From: Candidatus Falkowiibacteriota bacterium
GTDB lineage: Bacteria; Patescibacteriota; Patescibacteriia; Patescibacteriales; GWE2-39-37
Reading direction: 5' to 3'
Assembly (NCBI GenBank): GCA_013335665.1
Contig: JAAXVE010000005.1
Span: 1 to 16,822, forward strand
Length of the DNA: 16,822 nucleotides
The position numbers and the translations under genes are program-made. Positions within the stretch are counted from its first letter, which is position 1; each line of letters opens with the position of its first letter. Below are positions 15,342 to 16,822 of this stretch, piece by piece. Under the pieces are notes generated by a model. It was not told where the DNA came from and searched no databases. It worked only from the letters and a program-made list of their open reading frames with translations.

Positions 15342-16541
15342 TTAGCCTTTGTATATTTTTTTAGTTTGTTCTAGCATTTTACTGAATTTGAATAAGTGAC
15401 TCGTGTCATATTGGGCTTGGGCTGATAACCTGTTTCTTGTTTGGGTGTCACCAATTATCTCAGCCATCTTGGCAGCTAAAGTTTTTGAATCATGAGGCTC
15501 AACTAGAAAACCGTTTATATTATCGGAGATCATATCAGGAATGCCGCCGACTCGAGTAGCAACAATAGGTAACGCAGCATTCATGGCTTCGAGAATTGTG
15601 TAAGGAAAGCCCTCTTTAAGAGATGTACAGGCGTATATATCGAAAGCAGGAAGCAGCTCCGCGGCATTGTCGATGCGACCCGCCAGAATTATTTTGTTTC
15701 CCACCTCTCCATCCATGGCATTGTAATCCATGGGGTGAAATTTTATGATACGCGCCTCAAGATCGCTTCGCTCCGGCCCTTCGCCGATTATGATTGCCGT
15801 AACAGGGAAACCGTAGTCAATTACGAGATAATGCATTGCTTTGATCAGGTAATAATATCCCTTAGTGCGGTAAAGATTGCCGATACTGCCGATTATGATC
15901 GTTTTTTCATCAGGAATCTTGGCATTACGTATGGCGGCAAAAAGTTTGGCCCTGGCTTCCTTTTTGGAAAGGGTTTTGTATTGGCTCGTGTCAAGGCCGT
16001 GATAAATAAGGGAAAGTTTTTTCTTGCTGATTTTAAGATCTTTTTCCGCCTGGTGCAGATCCATCTTGTTTATGCAGATAATCTTATCTTTGTATTTCGC
16101 AGTTCTTTTTTCCAGTTCGAAATAGATTCGACGTTTCAGACTGCCCATCGGCTCGTTAAAAACCCAACCATGGACCGTATAAACAACTAGCGGGCTGTAG
16201 CTTTTATTGATGCAGTTTTTGACGGCCAAGCTCCCTAGAATGGATATTTTGGAGCTGTTAAGATGTACGACGTGCGGCTTGATTTCTCTTATCAGCCTCT
16301 TAATGGCAAAGTAAGCAAGAATGTCGTTCAAAGGTGATATGTTGCGTTTGAGGCGATGGATAACAAAAAAAGGAATACCGGTTTTTTCCAAATGGGCAGC
16401 CAATTCTCCCTTACTGCCTTGTTCTCCAAAAGCAACCACCACATCGTATTCATTCTTGAGGTTGCGAGCAATATCTAGGATGTATCTTTGAGCACCGCCA
16501 AGTTCCGATTGGGTTATTATGTGCAGTATTTTCTTTTTCAT
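15342..16541 (-). CDS. Glycosyltransferase family 4 (GT-B fold)
   Basis: This 399-residue protein begins MKKKILHIITQSELGGAQRYILDIA, the usual N-terminal acceptor-side Rossmann domain of GT4 enzymes with the Gly-Gly-x-Gln/Glu-Arg motif. The C-terminal nucleotide-sugar domain has GSIGNLYRTKGYYYLIKA, IIGEGPERSDLE, ILAGRIDNAAELLPAFDIYA and the E-x7-E motif in KEGFPYTILEAM (E310 and E318), then PIVATRVGGIPDMI and NGFLVEPHD. It should be a retaining transferase that moves a sugar from a nucleotide donor onto a lipid-linked or surface glycan at the inner face of the membrane. Donor and acceptor cannot be told from sequence. It is divergent from a sugar-nucleotide epimerase/dehydratase, consistent with envelope polysaccharide synthesis. 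GGAAG about 8 bases before the start may be a weak ribosome site. Confidence 0.93.
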   Translation of the reverse strand: MKKKILHIITQSELGGAQRYILDIARNLKNEYDVVVAFGEQGSKGELAAHLEKTGIPFFVIHRLKRNISPLNDILAYFAIKRLIREIKPHVVHLNSSKISILGSLAVKNCINKSYSPLVVYTVHGWVFNEPMGSLKRRIYFELEKRTAKYKDKIICINKMDLHQAEKDLKISKKKLSLIYHGLDTSQYKTLSKKEARAKLFAAIRNAKIPDEKTIIIGSIGNLYRTKGYYYLIKAMHYLVIDYGFPVTAIIIGEGPERSDLEARIIKFHPMDYNAMDGEVGNKIILAGRIDNAAELLPAFDIYACTSLKEGFPYTILEAMNAALPIVATRVGGIPDMISDNINGFLVEPHDSKTLAAKMAEIIGDTQTRNRLSAQAQYDTSHLFKFSKMLEQTKKIYKG

Positions 16542-16604
16542 AAATTGACTTCCAGTATGAAATTAGGGATAATTAGTGCAGAAACTTAAAGTTTTTCTCT
16601 ATAT

Positions 16605-16633
16605 ATAATATCATTTTTTAAGATAATATTCAA
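16605..16633 (-). promoter_or_regulatory. Putative promoter of the glycosyltransferase gene
   Basis: Read on the minus strand, TTGAAT (16628-16633) and TATTAT (16605-16610) are separated by exactly 17 bases, and TG lies at the extended -10 position before TATTAT. Transcription would start near 16598 and leave a leader of about 57 bases. A plus-strand TATAAT at 16604-16609, probably the -10 of the epimerase gene, overlaps it almost completely. Confidence 0.5.
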
Positions 16634-16637
16634 AAAT

Positions 16638-16822
16638 ATGAGCAAATGCTTAGTGACAGGAGGTGCAGGATTTATCGGCTCTAACTTGGTAGATGAGTTG
16701 GTCAAAGCCGGACATGAGGTTACTATAATTGATGATCTTAAGGCAGGTAAGAGGGAGTATGTTAACCCTGCAGCCACTTTACACGAGATCGACATCCGTA
16801 ATTTAGAGGCAATTAAGCCGCT
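16638..16822 (+). CDS. NAD-dependent nucleotide-sugar epimerase/dehydratase, 3' partial
   Basis: The ATG at 16638 opens a frame that runs to the window edge; 61 codons are visible. The product starts MSKCLVTGGAGFIGSNLVDELV, the beta-alpha-beta dinucleotide-binding start of the extended short-chain dehydrogenase family with the TGGAGFIG (GxxGxxG) motif. It continues with HEVTIIDDLKAGKREYV, where the acidic Asp at the end of the second strand favours NAD. This matches UDP-glucose 4-epimerase-like and dTDP-glucose dehydratase-like enzymes. The YxxxK catalytic motif lies outside the window, so the exact reaction cannot be assigned. It is divergent from a GT4 glycosyltransferase gene, which points to synthesis of surface sugars. 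No Shine-Dalgarno sequence is seen. Confidence 0.88.
   Translation, partial: MSKCLVTGGAGFIGSNLVDELVKAGHEVTIIDDLKAGKREYVNPAATLHEIDIRNLEAIKP

Noticed and set aside
15735..16190. Plus-strand 151-codon open frame opposite the glycosyltransferase
   Set aside because: It is a shadow of the conserved GT4 frame; the product has no recognisable motif.
16586..16795. Minus-strand 69-codon open frame at the right edge
   Set aside because: It is opposite the clear Rossmann-fold start of the epimerase/dehydratase on the plus strand.

Overview
The window looks like a piece of a Candidate Phyla Radiation (Patescibacteria, probably Parcubacteria-type) chromosome. The inference rests on protein style, not on a marker gene. 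There is a COG4880-type secreted beta-propeller, a degenerate HtrA-like protein, a GspG-like pseudopilin, and a very large secreted protein mixing pilin-like, Ig-like, DUF4215 and Vgb-propeller parts. A thrombospondin type 3 repeat protein, genes packed with 0-31 bp gaps, and almost no Shine-Dalgarno sequences also fit. The standard genetic code fits: all reading frames run without internal TGA, and the twelve complete genes stop with TAA (10) or TAG (2). No tRNA, rRNA, CRISPR array or insertion sequence was seen, and no gene-free stretch exceeds 100 bp.

Region 1 (1-4291, + strand) is a cell-envelope operon. It holds a secreted beta-propeller (5' end outside the window), a small membrane-anchored helical protein, an eight- or nine-helix membrane protein of unknown function, and a membrane-anchored trypsin/HtrA-like protein with a PDZ domain. 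All three catalytic-triad positions of the last appear lost. A strong intrinsic terminator closes the operon.

Region 2 (4303-10596, + strand) is a lower-glycolysis operon: pgk, a type II secretion/type IV pilus-like pseudopilin, eno, then two adjacent and clearly diverged gpmI genes. Together the enzymes convert 1,3-bisphosphoglycerate to phosphoenolpyruvate. A perfect extended -10 element precedes pgk. The pgk product has two unusual substitutions at 3-phosphoglycerate-binding positions.

Region 3 (10617-15321, + strand) is a surface-protein pair with its own promoter of identical core (GTGTTATAATA). The 1267-residue secreted multidomain protein is followed 2 bp later by a membrane-anchored protein with five C-x10/11-C repeats and three calcium-binding type 3 repeats. 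A symmetric hairpin ends this unit and also the convergent gene.

Region 4 (15342-16822) is envelope-sugar metabolism: a GT4 glycosyltransferase on the minus strand, divergent from the start of an NAD-dependent sugar epimerase/dehydratase cut by the window edge. Their promoters appear to overlap face to face.

The strongest leads are the putative pseudoprotease with its membrane-protein neighbours, the altered PGK active site, the tandem gpmI pair, and the surface-protein pair. All identifications come from reading motifs by eye; no database search was made.
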